DNA of 64,000 nucleotides. Origin: Pseudomonadota bacterium. Lineage in GTDB: Bacteria > Pseudomonadota > Gammaproteobacteria > Burkholderiales > Burkholderiaceae_B. Of the stretch, positions 7,163 to 15,454 are shown one piece after another (within the stretch, counting starts at the first letter, position 1; each line of letters begins with the position of its first letter). The notes beneath the pieces are model-generated. The model saw nothing but the letters and a program-made list of their open reading frames with translations. It had not been told where the DNA came from and ran no database searches. The stretch lies in the NCBI GenBank assembly GCA_023425645.1, contig JAFACG010000017.1:31071-95070 (forward strand). Direction: 5' to 3'. Position numbers and translations under genes: made by a program.

Positions 7163-8356
7163 TCACGTCTTGTCCGACGCATGGACCAGGCCCGCGCCTA
7201 CGTCCCGCTTCGGATCGTCCAGGAGCCGCACCTGTTGCACCAGCATGTCCCAGAGCGCCTGGCCGCGATTGGCCTTGTCGGCTTGCGCATACAAGGCCGC
7301 CACGCCCGCCACGAATGGCGTGGCCATGCTGGTGCCGCTGATCGTGTTGTAAAGCTTCGGCCTCGTCCAGGCCGAGCGCACGTTGACTCCCGGCGCAGCG
7401 ATGCCCACCTGGCCGCCGTCCTCGTTCAGCCCCGCGCAGGAGAAAGGCGCCACATGAAGCTGCTCATCGACGGCTCCCACCGCCATGATGGAAGGGCAAT
7501 TGGCCGGATGCCCGACCGGCGCAAGATAGTCGGGACGACGGCTTTCATTGCCGGCAGCCGCGATCAGCATCGTGCCGGCCGCCAGCGCACGCCGGGCGAC
7601 CTCTTCGAACACGCGCGAATACGGCTCCCCCTCCTCGACCGGGCTGCCCAGCGACATGGAGACGATCTGGCAGTCATTCTCTATGGCCCAGTTGATGCCT
7701 TCCAGCACGCCGCCCTCGGTTCCGAAACCCTCGTTGCTCAAAACCTTGCCCACATACAGTTCAGCCTGGCCCGCGACGCCGTAACGCGGTCCTGATCCCG
7801 GCTTGAACGGCCCGGCGGCGATGCCTGCACAATGCGTGCCATGGCCGTTCCTGTCCTGAACATCCTCGCCGGGGACGAAAGAACGCGACACGATGTCCCG
7901 CCCCTCGAAATCCGGGTGTTCCAGATCCAGGCCGGTATCCAGAATGGCGATGCGCACGCCCTCTCCCGAGTACGGCGACAGGGCCGCCCCCACGGCTCGA
8001 CCCCCCCAGGTCAACTCATCGGCAGCGGGATCGGCGCGCGGCGGATCGTCCTGCACGCGCGCCAGAGCCCGAACGCTGCGTTCGGGCTCCACGGCCAGAA
8101 TGGGGCTGTCTTCAGCCGTCACCAGGCTCCTGAGCGAGGGCTGCTGTTCCGGCGCGCACCGCACCAGCATCACGCCGATGCTATGAAACACCACCGCGCA
8201 CTGCGGCGGCAATGTCGCGGCTCCCAGCTGCTCGTCGTCCTGTGCGCTCAGTATCTGCATGTTCGAGAGGGCGGCCAGTCGCTGAATGCCATGTTCAGGC
8301 TTGTCCTTGCGCAACAGGACAAGATAGCGACCCGTGATTGCAGACAGATTCTTCAT
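7163..8356 (-). CDS. Intracellular S8 (subtilisin-like) serine peptidase
   Basis: The product has 397 residues from the ATG at 8356, seven bases after GGAGGAG; the ATG one codon earlier is an alternative. The catalytic triad is complete: Asp140 in ILDTGLD, His172 in NGHGTHCAGI and Ser343 in SGTSMATPFVAG, with the oxyanion Asn270 in AAAGNES. Residues 1-105 form an N-terminal region that could be its own pro-domain. There is no signal peptide or membrane helix, which is unusual for a subtilase in a Gram-negative bacterium and suggests cytoplasmic action. It is followed at 22 bases by the small I9-like gene, so the two look like an enzyme-regulator pair. The target is unknown. Confidence 0.92.
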   Translation of the reverse strand: MKNLSAITGRYLVLLRKDKPEHGIQRLAALSNMQILSAQDDEQLGAATLPPQCAVVFHSIGVMLVRCAPEQQPSLRSLVTAEDSPILAVEPERSVRALARVQDDPPRADPAADELTWGGRAVGAALSPYSGEGVRIAILDTGLDLEHPDFEGRDIVSRSFVPGEDVQDRNGHGTHCAGIAAGPFKPGSGPRYGVAGQAELYVGKVLSNEGFGTEGGVLEGINWAIENDCQIVSMSLGSPVEEGEPYSRVFEEVARRALAAGTMLIAAAGNESRRPDYLAPVGHPANCPSIMAVGAVDEQLHVAPFSCAGLNEDGGQVGIAAPGVNVRSAWTRPKLYNTISGTSMATPFVAGVAALYAQADKANRGQALWDMLVQQVRLLDDPKRDVGAGLVHASDKT

Positions 8357-8568
8357 CATATCTCCTCCACAACATGAACGTTGCAGCGGCGGCAAATCCC
8401 GCCGCCTTCATGACAGGCTACTCGCGGGCGCGAACCGGCGTCAACACGCCCGCCAGGCGTCCCGCCCGCCTCAGAGAGGGAGATTAAAGTTCAATAACAT
8501 CAATTACTTGCGGTAACCCACTCGTACCGCCCCGGCCAGCCCCCGGAGCGGTGCGCATCGCTGTTTTG

Positions 8569-9294
8569 CTAGTCGGGCACGCTCACATTGGCCTGGCCGC
8601 TGTCGGCCAGGAACTGGGCCACCATGCCCTCGCTTTTCTGGCGCGCGATGAAGGCTTCCAGCCAGGCATGGGCCAGGGTCCGGCCCGACGGCACGGCCAT
8701 GGCCTGGCGTATCACGGTGAAGCTGTCCGCCAGCACGCGCAGGCCCGTGCGCGAACGGGCGTACCGTTCCAGCGGCTGACGCACGCCGGCCGCCGCGTCC
8801 AGTTCCTGTTCCACGAACAGGTCGATGGCCGCCGCCGATGTGGGCGCGCGCACCAGATCGGCCTGCTTCAGGGTGCGGGTGAGGAACAGGTCATAGGCCG
8901 CGCCCTTGCCCACGGCAATGCACACGCCGCGCTGGTCGAGCTGGTCCACGCCCTGGTAGGCGGAATCGGCGCGCACCAGGTATGTGCCCTCGATGTGCAC
9001 ATAGGCTTGTGTGAACAGGATTTTCTCGGCGCGCTTGGGATCGATGGCCAGAAAGGCCAGGTCCCAGTCGTCCCTGTAGACGCCTTCGACCACCGACTGC
9101 GCGGCATCGTAGGAATGAAACTGCACGCTCAGCTCCAGCTCCTGGGCCACGCTGCGGGCCAGATCCGCCGACACGCCGCGCGGAGCCTGCTCGTGCTCGC
9201 CGCGCTGCGCCAGCACGGGATTGCCGTAGTTGATGGCGACGCGCAGCACGCCCGTGGGAGCCAGCTCAGCGGCGACTGCCTGTTTTTGTGTCAT
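8569..9294 (-). CDS. Solute-binding protein family 3-like protein lacking a signal peptide
   Basis: The 241-residue product has the periplasmic amino-acid-binding fold pattern (GVLRVAINYGNP; PRGVSADLARSVAQELELSVQFHSYDAAQSVVEGVYRDDWDLAFLAIDPKRAEKILFTQAYVHIEGTYLV). The N-terminus (MTQKQAVAAELAPTG) has no hydrophobic segment, so it should stay in the cytoplasm. No permease or ATPase gene is adjacent. Such solo members may bind a ligand as sensors or have been recruited as enzymes (the family contains cyclohexadienyl dehydratase-like proteins). Which applies here is unknown. It is divergent from the DoxX gene. Confidence 0.8.
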   Translation of the reverse strand: MTQKQAVAAELAPTGVLRVAINYGNPVLAQRGEHEQAPRGVSADLARSVAQELELSVQFHSYDAAQSVVEGVYRDDWDLAFLAIDPKRAEKILFTQAYVHIEGTYLVRADSAYQGVDQLDQRGVCIAVGKGAAYDLFLTRTLKQADLVRAPTSAAAIDLFVEQELDAAAGVRQPLERYARSRTGLRVLADSFTVIRQAMAVPSGRTLAHAWLEAFIARQKSEGMVAQFLADSGQANVSVPD

Positions 9295-9377
9295 GGATAC
9301 GCTCCGTCATACTTGTTGATCCTGTGTCCCCCTACAATACCCCACGTTGCGAACCTTTCAAATTGTGGAGACTGTGC

Positions 9378-9779
9378 ATGTCCCGGGATGATCTTGGAAA
9401 ACTGATTCTGCGCGTGGGCGTGGGCCTGCTGCTCTTGCTGCACGGCATCGCCAAGATACGCTACGGCATAGGCAATATTGAAAAAATGGTGGTGGCCAAC
9501 CATCTGCCGTCCATCGTGGCCTGGGGCGTGTACCTGGGCGAGGTCGTCGCGCCCGCCCTGATGATCCTGGGTTACTACGCCCGCGCCGCGGGCCTGGTGG
9601 CCGCTCTGAGCATGGTCATCGCCCTGCTTCTGGCCCACAGCGGACAGTTCGGCTCCTTTACGGCGCAGGGGATCTGGAGCCTGGAGCTGCAGGGCCTGTT
9701 CCTGGTCGGCTGCCTGGCCGTGGGCCTGATCGGCGCCGGCAAGTACAGCGTGGGTGGCAGCAGCGGCCCCTGGAACTGA
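9378..9779 (+). CDS. DoxX-family membrane protein
   Basis: The protein has 133 residues from the ATG at 9378, which follows a GTGGAG ribosome site. Four hydrophobic helices and the family motif LLLLHGIAKI (residues 17-26), then GVYLGEVVAPALMILGYYARAAGLVAALSMVIALLLAH, identify DoxX. Members are small four-helix membrane proteins linked in other bacteria to oxidative or thiol stress or to quinone oxidoreductases. The gene stands alone and is convergent with the histidine kinase gene, with 12 bases between their stop codons. Confidence 0.88.
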   Translation: MSRDDLGKLILRVGVGLLLLLHGIAKIRYGIGNIEKMVVANHLPSIVAWGVYLGEVVAPALMILGYYARAAGLVAALSMVIALLLAHSGQFGSFTAQGIWSLELQGLFLVGCLAVGLIGAGKYSVGGSSGPWN

Positions 9780-9791
9780 CCGGCGCAGGGA

Positions 9792-11153
9792 TCAGGCTGC
9801 CAGAACCAGGTCCAGCCGCAGGCCGCCTTTGTCGGAGGGCCCGGCCTGCACCCGGCCATGGTAGCTCTCGGCCAGTTCGCGCACGATGTCCAGTCCCAGG
9901 CCAAAGCCCGGATAGCGCTCGTCGGCCCGCTGGCCGCGCCCGAACACGCGTTCGAGCTGACCGGGGTCCAGTCCCGGCCCGTCATCCTCGACCACCAGGT
10001 GCAGCGCGCCTTGCTCCAGGCTCACGCGGCACCAGACATGCCGGGCGGCCCACTTGCAGGCATTGTCGAGCAGATTGCCCGCCATTTCCTGCAGATCCTG
10101 CTCTTCGCCTTTGAATACGAGCCCCCGTGCCGGCAGATCCAGATGGATCTGTTTCTCCGCATGCAGCCGCCCCATGACGCGACACAAGGCTTGCAGGCTG
10201 GCCCGCACATCCGTGCGCACGCCTATGGCGCGCACCGCCGTGGCCCTGGCCCTGGACAGGTGATGATCGACCTGGCGCTGGGCCAGGGCGACCTGCTCGC
10301 TGACCACCGCCGCCAACTGCGGATCCGCGCCCGCGGCCGCATTGCCCATGATGGTCAACGGGGTCCTGACGGCATGGGCCAGGTTGCCGGCCTGCGCCCG
10401 CGCGCGATCCACCATGCGGGCGTTGGCGTGCAGCACGGCGTTGAAGTCGTCCACCAAAGGCTGGATCTCCGAGGGGAAGCGTCCTCCTATCTCGGGCTGG
10501 CGCCCCTCCTGCACGTCCAGCAGGCGCCGGCGCAGCAATTGCAGGGGATACAAGGCCAGCACCACCTGCAGCACGGCCGCCAGGATCAGGCCCAGCGCCA
10601 GGCCGCCCAGGGACAGGAACAGGATGCGCTGGAAGCGCTCCAGCGGCTCGGCCAGCAGCTCCCGGCTCCCCGCCACCATGATCTGCAGGCTTTGTCCCTT
10701 GTCGTTGACCTCGTCCAGCTCCTGGCGCAAGACGATCAGCGGCTGCTTCTCCGGCCCCGGCAGGGTGAAGGAGCCATGCGCGCTGCCTGCGGCGTTCGCA
10801 TCCAGCGCCTCATCCCACAGCGAGGTGGAACGCAGCGCGACTGTCCATTTCCCGCCCGTCGCCTCGCGCCGGGCAATCTGCCAGTACATGCCTGAATAGG
10901 GTTGTTCGAACAGGGGATCGCTCAGGCGGGACTGCAGGGAGAGATTGTTGAGATTCTCCAGATTGACGTCGGCCATGATCTGGTCCAGATGCGTCTGCAA
11001 TCGCTGCTCGAACTGGCGATAGACGTGGTCCTGGAACAGGCGGTTCAAGCCCAGCCCCGCCAGGACGATGCTGGCGAGTATCCAGGCCAGCGTGCCCAGC
11101 AGCAGCCGGCTGCGCAGCGAACCCAGGGCCGCGTGGCTGCGCTCCGGCTTCAT
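9792..11153 (-). CDS. Sensor histidine kinase (PhoQ/QseC-like two-component sensor)
   Basis: The protein has 453 residues. The first membrane helix lies at about 17-37, a periplasmic sensor region at 38-175, and the second helix at 176-203. A short HAMP-like linker follows, then the phosphoacceptor His260 in NLAHAVRTPLTIMG. The ATP-binding domain has N-box NLLDNACKWA, G1 DDGPGLD and G2 GFGLGLDIV. Its ATG overlaps the stop codon of the response regulator (ATGA), and the regulator lies upstream in the same operon. The periplasmic domain is the size seen in PhoQ-type sensors but I see no clear acidic metal-binding patch, so the signal is not assigned. Confidence 0.93.
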   Translation of the reverse strand: MKPERSHAALGSLRSRLLLGTLAWILASIVLAGLGLNRLFQDHVYRQFEQRLQTHLDQIMADVNLENLNNLSLQSRLSDPLFEQPYSGMYWQIARREATGGKWTVALRSTSLWDEALDANAAGSAHGSFTLPGPEKQPLIVLRQELDEVNDKGQSLQIMVAGSRELLAEPLERFQRILFLSLGGLALGLILAAVLQVVLALYPLQLLRRRLLDVQEGRQPEIGGRFPSEIQPLVDDFNAVLHANARMVDRARAQAGNLAHAVRTPLTIMGNAAAGADPQLAAVVSEQVALAQRQVDHHLSRARATAVRAIGVRTDVRASLQALCRVMGRLHAEKQIHLDLPARGLVFKGEEQDLQEMAGNLLDNACKWAARHVWCRVSLEQGALHLVVEDDGPGLDPGQLERVFGRGQRADERYPGFGLGLDIVRELAESYHGRVQAGPSDKGGLRLDLVLAA

Positions 11154-11815
11154 GCGGCGGGATCCACCAGGCGGTAGCCCATGCCCCGCACCGTTTCGAT
11201 ATAGCCGGCCGGCAGCTTCTTGCGCAGGCGCACGATGAAGACCTCGATGGTGTTGGAGTCGCGCTCGAAATCCTGGGAATAGATATGCTCGGTCAACTGC
11301 GTGCGCGACAGCACCTGGCCCGGGTGATGCATCATGAAGGCCAGCAGGCGATATTCATGACTGGTCAGGGTCAGGGTCATGCCATTGCAGCTGATGGTCG
11401 AGGAACGCGGATCCAGCTCCAGGGCGCCGACCTGCAGGCGCGGATTGGCCTGGCCCGCCGCCCGCCGCAGCAAGGCGCGCATGCGGGCCAGCAATTCCTC
11501 CATGTGGAAAGGCTTGCCGACATAATCGTCGGCGCCCGCATCCATCCCTTCGACCTTGTCGTGCCAGTCGTTGCGGGCGGTGAGGATCAGCACCGGCATC
11601 GTGAGGTCCGCCGCACGCCAGCGCCGCAGCACCGACACGCCGTCCATGCCGGGCAGGCCCAGGTCCAGGACGACGGCGTCGAAAGGCTCGACTTCGCCCA
11701 GGTAATGTCCTTCGCGGCCGTCATGGGCCACCTGCACCGCATAGCCCGCCCGCTCCAGCGCCTGCTGCAACTGGCCCGCCAGCGTGGGTTCGTCTTCGAC
11801 GACCAGTATCCGCAT
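11150..11815 (-). CDS. OmpR/PhoP-family response regulator
   Basis: The protein has 221 residues from the ATG at 11815 (MRILVVEDEP). The receiver domain has the acidic pair ED at 7-8, phosphorylation Asp51 in VVLDLGLPGMDG, Thr79 and Lys101 in DDYVGKPFHMEELLARM. The C-terminal winged-helix DNA-binding domain (LTSHEYRLLAFMMHHPGQVLSRTQLTEHIY ... RDSNTIEVFIVRLRKKL) is of OmpR type. The start codon lies one base after the TGA of the PepSY gene, so the order PepSY-regulator-kinase is a tight operon. The 11-base-spaced direct repeats upstream of the divergent small-protein gene are a plausible binding site for this regulator. Confidence 0.94.
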   Translation of the reverse strand: MRILVVEDEPTLAGQLQQALERAGYAVQVAHDGREGHYLGEVEPFDAVVLDLGLPGMDGVSVLRRWRAADLTMPVLILTARNDWHDKVEGMDAGADDYVGKPFHMEELLARMRALLRRAAGQANPRLQVGALELDPRSSTISCNGMTLTLTSHEYRLLAFMMHHPGQVLSRTQLTEHIYSQDFERDSNTIEVFIVRLRKKLPAGYIETVRGMGYRLVDPAA

Positions 11816-11816
11816 C

Positions 11817-12347
11817 TCAGCGTCCTCCCTTGGGCGCACGCTTGGGGCCGCGCACGGCCAGGACCTCGGCCGTCAAGGCGTCCACCTTGAGGCGCAGGAG
11901 GCGGTTTTCATCGAACAGCATGCGAATGTCGTACACCCAGACTCCAAAACGATCATCATATTCAAACTGCACGCGCAGCACGCGGCCCGGATAGTCGTGC
12001 CGCAGGCGGCGCAGGACCTCGCGCAAAGGCAAGGCCTCGCCGCGGCGCACGGCCTCGCGCGCCTGGTCGTGGCCCCGGTAGGCCGGGCCCGGCGGCCAGT
12101 GCGGACTGGGCCCGAAACGTTCGGCAGGCGCCGGCAGGGGCGGCGGCGGCGGAAAATCCCGCGCTCGCAATGGCTCGTGACCGGGCCGGCCGCCTTCGTC
12201 CTCATCAGGCCAGGCATATTCTTCGTGCGCGTCCGGCGCACGGTCCCGCCGTGCCGCGTCATGCGAATGCGCCTGCAGCAGCGGCGCCGCCGTCAGCACG
12301 GCGCCCAGAACCAGGCAGGGTATGGACGAACGCTTGGGGGTTTTCAT
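11817..12347 (-). CDS. Secreted PepSY-domain protein of the two-component operon
   Basis: The protein has 176 residues from the ATG at 12347. The signal peptide is MKTPKRSSIPCLVLGAVLTAAPLLQA. A low-complexity stretch rich in Pro, His, Asp and Arg covers about 27-95. A C-terminal PepSY-like domain follows (LPLREVLRRLRHDYPGRVLRVQFEYDDRFGVWVYDIRMLFDENRLLRLKVDALTAEVL). PepSY proteins often sit beside two-component systems and are thought to modulate envelope sensing or proteases. It is the first gene of a three-gene operon with the regulator and kinase, so it probably acts in the periplasm as an accessory sensor or as an autoregulated output. The function is inferred from domain and context. Confidence 0.82.
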   Translation of the reverse strand: MKTPKRSSIPCLVLGAVLTAAPLLQAHSHDAARRDRAPDAHEEYAWPDEDEGGRPGHEPLRARDFPPPPPLPAPAERFGPSPHWPPGPAYRGHDQAREAVRRGEALPLREVLRRLRHDYPGRVLRVQFEYDDRFGVWVYDIRMLFDENRLLRLKVDALTAEVLAVRGPKRAPKGGR

Positions 12348-12416
12348 CGGAACACGGCTGGACAAGACATAAAAGAGGGACGGAAGGATCACGCCCCTGT
12401 GTATAGCAAGTTCCAG

Positions 12417-12472
12417 ATGAACATAACATGAACGCAGACTTCAGACTGGATTCAGAGCCCTGCTCCCATAAT
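12417..12472 (+). promoter_or_regulatory. Direct repeats at 11-base spacing upstream of the small secreted-protein gene (candidate response-regulator box)
   Basis: ATGAAC occurs at 12417 and 12428, and TTCAGA at 12440 and 12451, each pair exactly 11 bases apart with a 12-base step between pairs. This is the helical-repeat spacing typical of OmpR/PhoB-family dimers. A CATAAT -10-like hexamer lies at 12467-12472. The repeats sit between the two-component operon and the secreted-protein gene. Confidence 0.5.
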
Positions 12473-12527
12473 GGGCACCAGGCTGATACGAACCAGCCTG
12501 ACTTTTCCTACTGCAAGGAGCATCACC

Positions 12528-12758
12528 ATGAAACGCTCGACATTGATCTGCGCTGTGATTATGGGTACCACGGGAGTATTGGGCGGCACGGCCGCCATGG
12601 CCCAAAAACCGGCCCCCGCCCCCCAGGCCGTCGTACATCCCGCCACGCCTGCAGCCCCTGCGGCCAAGGCTCCTGCAGCCAAGAAGGAACCGGGCGCGGC
12701 GGCGCATGCGCACGCCGCGGGCCATGTTCCCGCCAAGCATGCGAAACACGCCCGCTGA
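12528..12758 (+). CDS. Small secreted Ala/Pro/His/Lys-rich protein
   Basis: The protein has 76 residues from the ATG at 12528, seven bases after AAGGAG. The signal peptide, MKRSTLICAVIMGTTGVLGG plus TAAMAQ, is cleaved near residue 26. The mature part is only about 50 residues, almost entirely Ala, Pro, Lys and His, with His concentrated at the end (AHAHAAGHVPAKHAKHAR). Its signal peptide ends in the same GGTAAMAQ as the next gene, suggesting a shared origin. The His-rich tail could bind metal. It faces the PepSY/two-component operon across a region with regulator-like repeats. I recognise no family. Confidence 0.68.
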   Translation: MKRSTLICAVIMGTTGVLGGTAAMAQKPAPAPQAVVHPATPAAPAAKAPAAKKEPGAAAHAHAAGHVPAKHAKHAR

Positions 12759-12776
12759 ACAATGATTTCTTTCCCT

Positions 12777-12803
12777 GGGTCAGGCCCGGCCTGACCCTTC
12801 TTT
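12777..12803 (+). terminator. Hairpin between the two small secreted-protein genes
   Basis: A 9-base-pair stem (GGGTCAGGC with GCCTGACCC) with a three-base loop is followed by TTCTTT. It could end or attenuate the transcript before the second gene. Confidence 0.7.
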
Positions 12804-12861
12804 CCCAACCTGAACAGGAAAACGGCCCCTCCCCGCTTTCCGCCTCACGAAGGAGCTGTTC

Positions 12862-13284
12862 ATGAAATACACTTCCCTGTTTGCCTCCCTGGCCCTTGCC
12901 GCCGGTCTGCTGGGCGGCACCGCCGCCATGGCCCAGGAAACCGCCAAGGCCTCCCAGGCCGAAGCCGCCACCCAGCAGGCGCGCCCCGCCCGCGCCCACA
13001 AGCCACTGACGGCTGAGCAGATCAAGGATGTCGGCCCCGCCTACCAGCGTCTCAAGGATGCCGGCTACACCAAGGTGGGCAGCATCATGCAACGCGACGA
13101 CAAGGTCATCGCCACCGTCGTGGACAAGGACGGAAAGGTGCTGCGCGTCACGGCCGAAGGCGAAAATGGCGCCTTCACCCCTTGGGAGCCCAAGAAGGAC
13201 AAGCGCCACCACCGCCGTGGCGGCCATGACGAATCCAAGGGCGAGGCGCAAGCCGCCCCTGCCGCTGCCAAAGCCAGCAGCTGA
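12862..13284 (+). CDS. Secreted PepSY-like small protein
   Basis: The protein has 140 residues with a GAAGGAG ribosome site. The signal peptide MKYTSLFASLALAAGLLGGT-AAMAQ has its cleavage after about residue 25. The mature core, LTAEQIKDVGPAYQRLKDAGYTKVGSIMQRDDKVIATVVDKDGKVLRVTAEGENG (about residues 50-105), resembles a single PepSY-type alpha/beta unit. A basic, His-rich tail (KKDKRHHRRGGHDES) follows. It is downstream of the other small secreted protein and near the PepSY two-component operon, so it may be part of that regulon. The domain call is tentative. Confidence 0.72.
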   Translation: MKYTSLFASLALAAGLLGGTAAMAQETAKASQAEAATQQARPARAHKPLTAEQIKDVGPAYQRLKDAGYTKVGSIMQRDDKVIATVVDKDGKVLRVTAEGENGAFTPWEPKKDKRHHRRGGHDESKGEAQAAPAAAKASS

Positions 13285-13320
13285 ATCCCGAGCGCCCTCC
13301 AGGGCGGCTCTCCATAAGCG

Positions 13321-13356
13321 AAACCCGGCGTCTCCCCTGCGCCGGGTTTCTCTTTT
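13321..13356 (+). terminator. Terminator after the PepSY-like gene
   Basis: A 10-base-pair stem (AAACCCGGCG with CGCCGGGTTT), a nine-base loop, then CTCTTTT. Confidence 0.82.
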
Positions 13357-13490
13357 CGAGCCGCTTCATGTGATAAGGCGACAAAGCAAAGCCCTTTATC
13401 TGCAAGCATCTACATACAAGCCCGGATAGGGAAAGCTCCGCGAACCGGCTAGGATAGATCGTCGCATCCGGATTCAAGGAACGTACCCTC

Positions 13491-15113
13491 ATGCTGTCTG
13501 CTGGCTCTGGCTATACAAGCACGTATTCGCAGTTTCGCTGGTCCATCCCCGAGCACTACAACATCGCATCGGACGCCTGCGACAAATGGGCTGACGGCTC
13601 GGGGCGGCTGGCGCTGATACAGCAGATGCCCGACGGCGAGGTGCGGCGCTACACCTTCGACCAGCTCAAGGCCTGGTCCGACTCGCTGGCCGCCGCCTGG
13701 CAGGCGCAGGGCCTGTGCCGGGGCGATCGCGTCGGCATCCTGCTGGCGCAGGGGCTGGAGACCGCCATCGCGCACCTGGCCACCTACAAGATCGGCGCCA
13801 TCGCCATGCCGCTGTTCACCCTGTTCGGCACGGACGCGCTGAGCTACCGTCTGAACGACTCCGGCGCACGCGCCCTGGTCACCGATCAGGCCGGCCTTGA
13901 CGCCCTGCGCCCGGTCAAGCACCAGCTGACCAGCCTCAAGCGCGTCTATAGCGTGGATTCCACCAGCACCTGCCCCGAGGCCCTGTCCTTCTGGCAGGTG
14001 CTGCGCGCCTGCGAGCCCGGCGCTCCCAACCGTGCGAACACCCGCGCCGACGATCCCGCCCTGCTGATCTACACCTCCGGCACCACGGGCTCGGCCAAGG
14101 GCGCCCTGCACGCCCATCGCGTCCTGCTGGGCCACCTGCCCGGCGTGGAAATGTCGCACAATTTTTTGCAGGACGGCCAGGGCCTGATGTGGACGCCGGC
14201 CGACTGGGCCTGGATAGGCGGCCTGCTGGATGTGCTCCTGCCCGCCTGGCACCACGGGATTCCCGTGCTGGCGCACCGTTTTCCCAAATTCGACGCCGAA
14301 GCCGCCTGGAAGCTGATGGCTGACCACGGCGTGACGCACACCTTCCTGCCGCCCACCGCCCTGAAAATGCTGCGCCGCAGCCCCTCGCCGCGCAATCGCT
14401 GGACGCTGCGGCTGCAGTCGATCGCCAGCGGCGGAGAATCGCTGGGCGCGGAACTCCTGGAGTGGGCCCGGCAGGAACTGGGCATCACCATCAACGAGTT
14501 CTACGGCCAGACCGAATGCAACATGATCGTGTCCTCCTGCTCGGCCTGGTTCCCCGGCCAGGCCGGCAAGATCGGCAAGCCGGTGCCCGGCCACCGCGTG
14601 GCGGTGGTGGATGATGCGGGCCGCCCGGCGCCGGCGGGCGTGGAAGGCCACATCGCCGTGCAGCGGCCCGATCCGGTCATGTTCCTGGAGTACTGGCAAC
14701 GGCCCGAAGCCACGCGCGAAAAGTTTGCGGGCGACTGGCTGCTGACCGGGGACAAGGGCATGGTGGACGAGGAAGGCTACATCCGCTTTGTGGGCCGCAA
14801 CGACGACGTCATCACCAGCGCGGGCTACCGCATCGGCCCCGGCCCCATCGAGGACGGGCTGCTGGGCCACGGCGCCGTGGCCATGGCGGCCGTGGTCGGC
14901 ATTCCCGACCCCGAACGCACCGAGATCGTGAAAGCCTTCGTGGTCCTGAAGGATGGCGTCGAACCGTCCGACGCCCTGGTGAAGGACATCCAGGAACACA
15001 TCAAGCGGCGCGTCGCCGCCCACGAATACCCCAGGGCGATCGAATTCGTGGACGCTCTGCCCATGACGGCGACGGGCAAGGTCATACGGCACGCCTTGCG
15101 GCAGCGCGGCTAG
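13491..15113 (+). CDS. AMP-dependent acyl-CoA synthetase
   Basis: The 540-residue protein has all the adenylate-forming enzyme motifs: A3 phosphate loop YTSGTTGSAKGA (about 195-206), A5 NEFYGQTECN (about 340), A7 LLTGDKGMVDEEGYIRFVGRNDD and A10 with the catalytic lysine in MTATGKVIRH near the C-terminus. It activates a carboxylic acid as acyl-AMP and transfers it to coenzyme A in the cytoplasm. The arrangement fits the acetyl/medium-chain acyl-CoA synthetase branch (ACSM-like) rather than long-chain FadD. It is single, with no fatty-acid or aromatic-acid genes next to it, so the acid is unknown. Confidence 0.88.
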   Translation: MLSAGSGYTSTYSQFRWSIPEHYNIASDACDKWADGSGRLALIQQMPDGEVRRYTFDQLKAWSDSLAAAWQAQGLCRGDRVGILLAQGLETAIAHLATYKIGAIAMPLFTLFGTDALSYRLNDSGARALVTDQAGLDALRPVKHQLTSLKRVYSVDSTSTCPEALSFWQVLRACEPGAPNRANTRADDPALLIYTSGTTGSAKGALHAHRVLLGHLPGVEMSHNFLQDGQGLMWTPADWAWIGGLLDVLLPAWHHGIPVLAHRFPKFDAEAAWKLMADHGVTHTFLPPTALKMLRRSPSPRNRWTLRLQSIASGGESLGAELLEWARQELGITINEFYGQTECNMIVSSCSAWFPGQAGKIGKPVPGHRVAVVDDAGRPAPAGVEGHIAVQRPDPVMFLEYWQRPEATREKFAGDWLLTGDKGMVDEEGYIRFVGRNDDVITSAGYRIGPGPIEDGLLGHGAVAMAAVVGIPDPERTEIVKAFVVLKDGVEPSDALVKDIQEHIKRRVAAHEYPRAIEFVDALPMTATGKVIRHALRQRG

Positions 15114-15454
15114 GCGCAAGCTTATGGAACAGTTCGTCGCCGGCGTGCTGGAACTCCATTGACTGATCGATAACAGCAAAGACGCTTCACGTAATTCCAG
15201 GAGCAATTATTTGAACAATGCCGAAATGGCTTTTTGAAGGCGCCATTCAAAATACCTCTCGCATCGACCAGGCCATAGCCGATTGGAAGCCTCATCGTAT
15301 GACGGTACAGGCGTCTGGCACGGCGTGGGGGACGCCCTGCCGTCTGGGCCAAGGGTCTCCCGTAAATCGGCGAAAAACCTAAAAAAAAACCCCGCCATGA
15401 GGCGGGGTTCCAGGACAATCCTGCGGCGGCGCGGCCGCCGCGATCAGGCAGGCG
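15114..15454. other. Intergenic region between the acyl-CoA synthetase and pstB
   Basis: The two flanking genes converge here. The only clear element is the leftward terminator of the pst operon near 15381-15411. Open frames in the rest have no coding character. Confidence 0.6.
15381..15411 (-). terminator. Terminator of the pstSCAB transcript
   Basis: Read leftward, a 9-base-pair stem (AACCCCGCC with GGCGGGGTT) with a four-base loop is followed by a run of T. Confidence 0.88.

Noticed and set aside
15122-15418. Leftward small frames between the acyl-CoA synthetase and pstB
   Set aside because: They run through the pst terminator, lack ribosome sites and show no conserved features.
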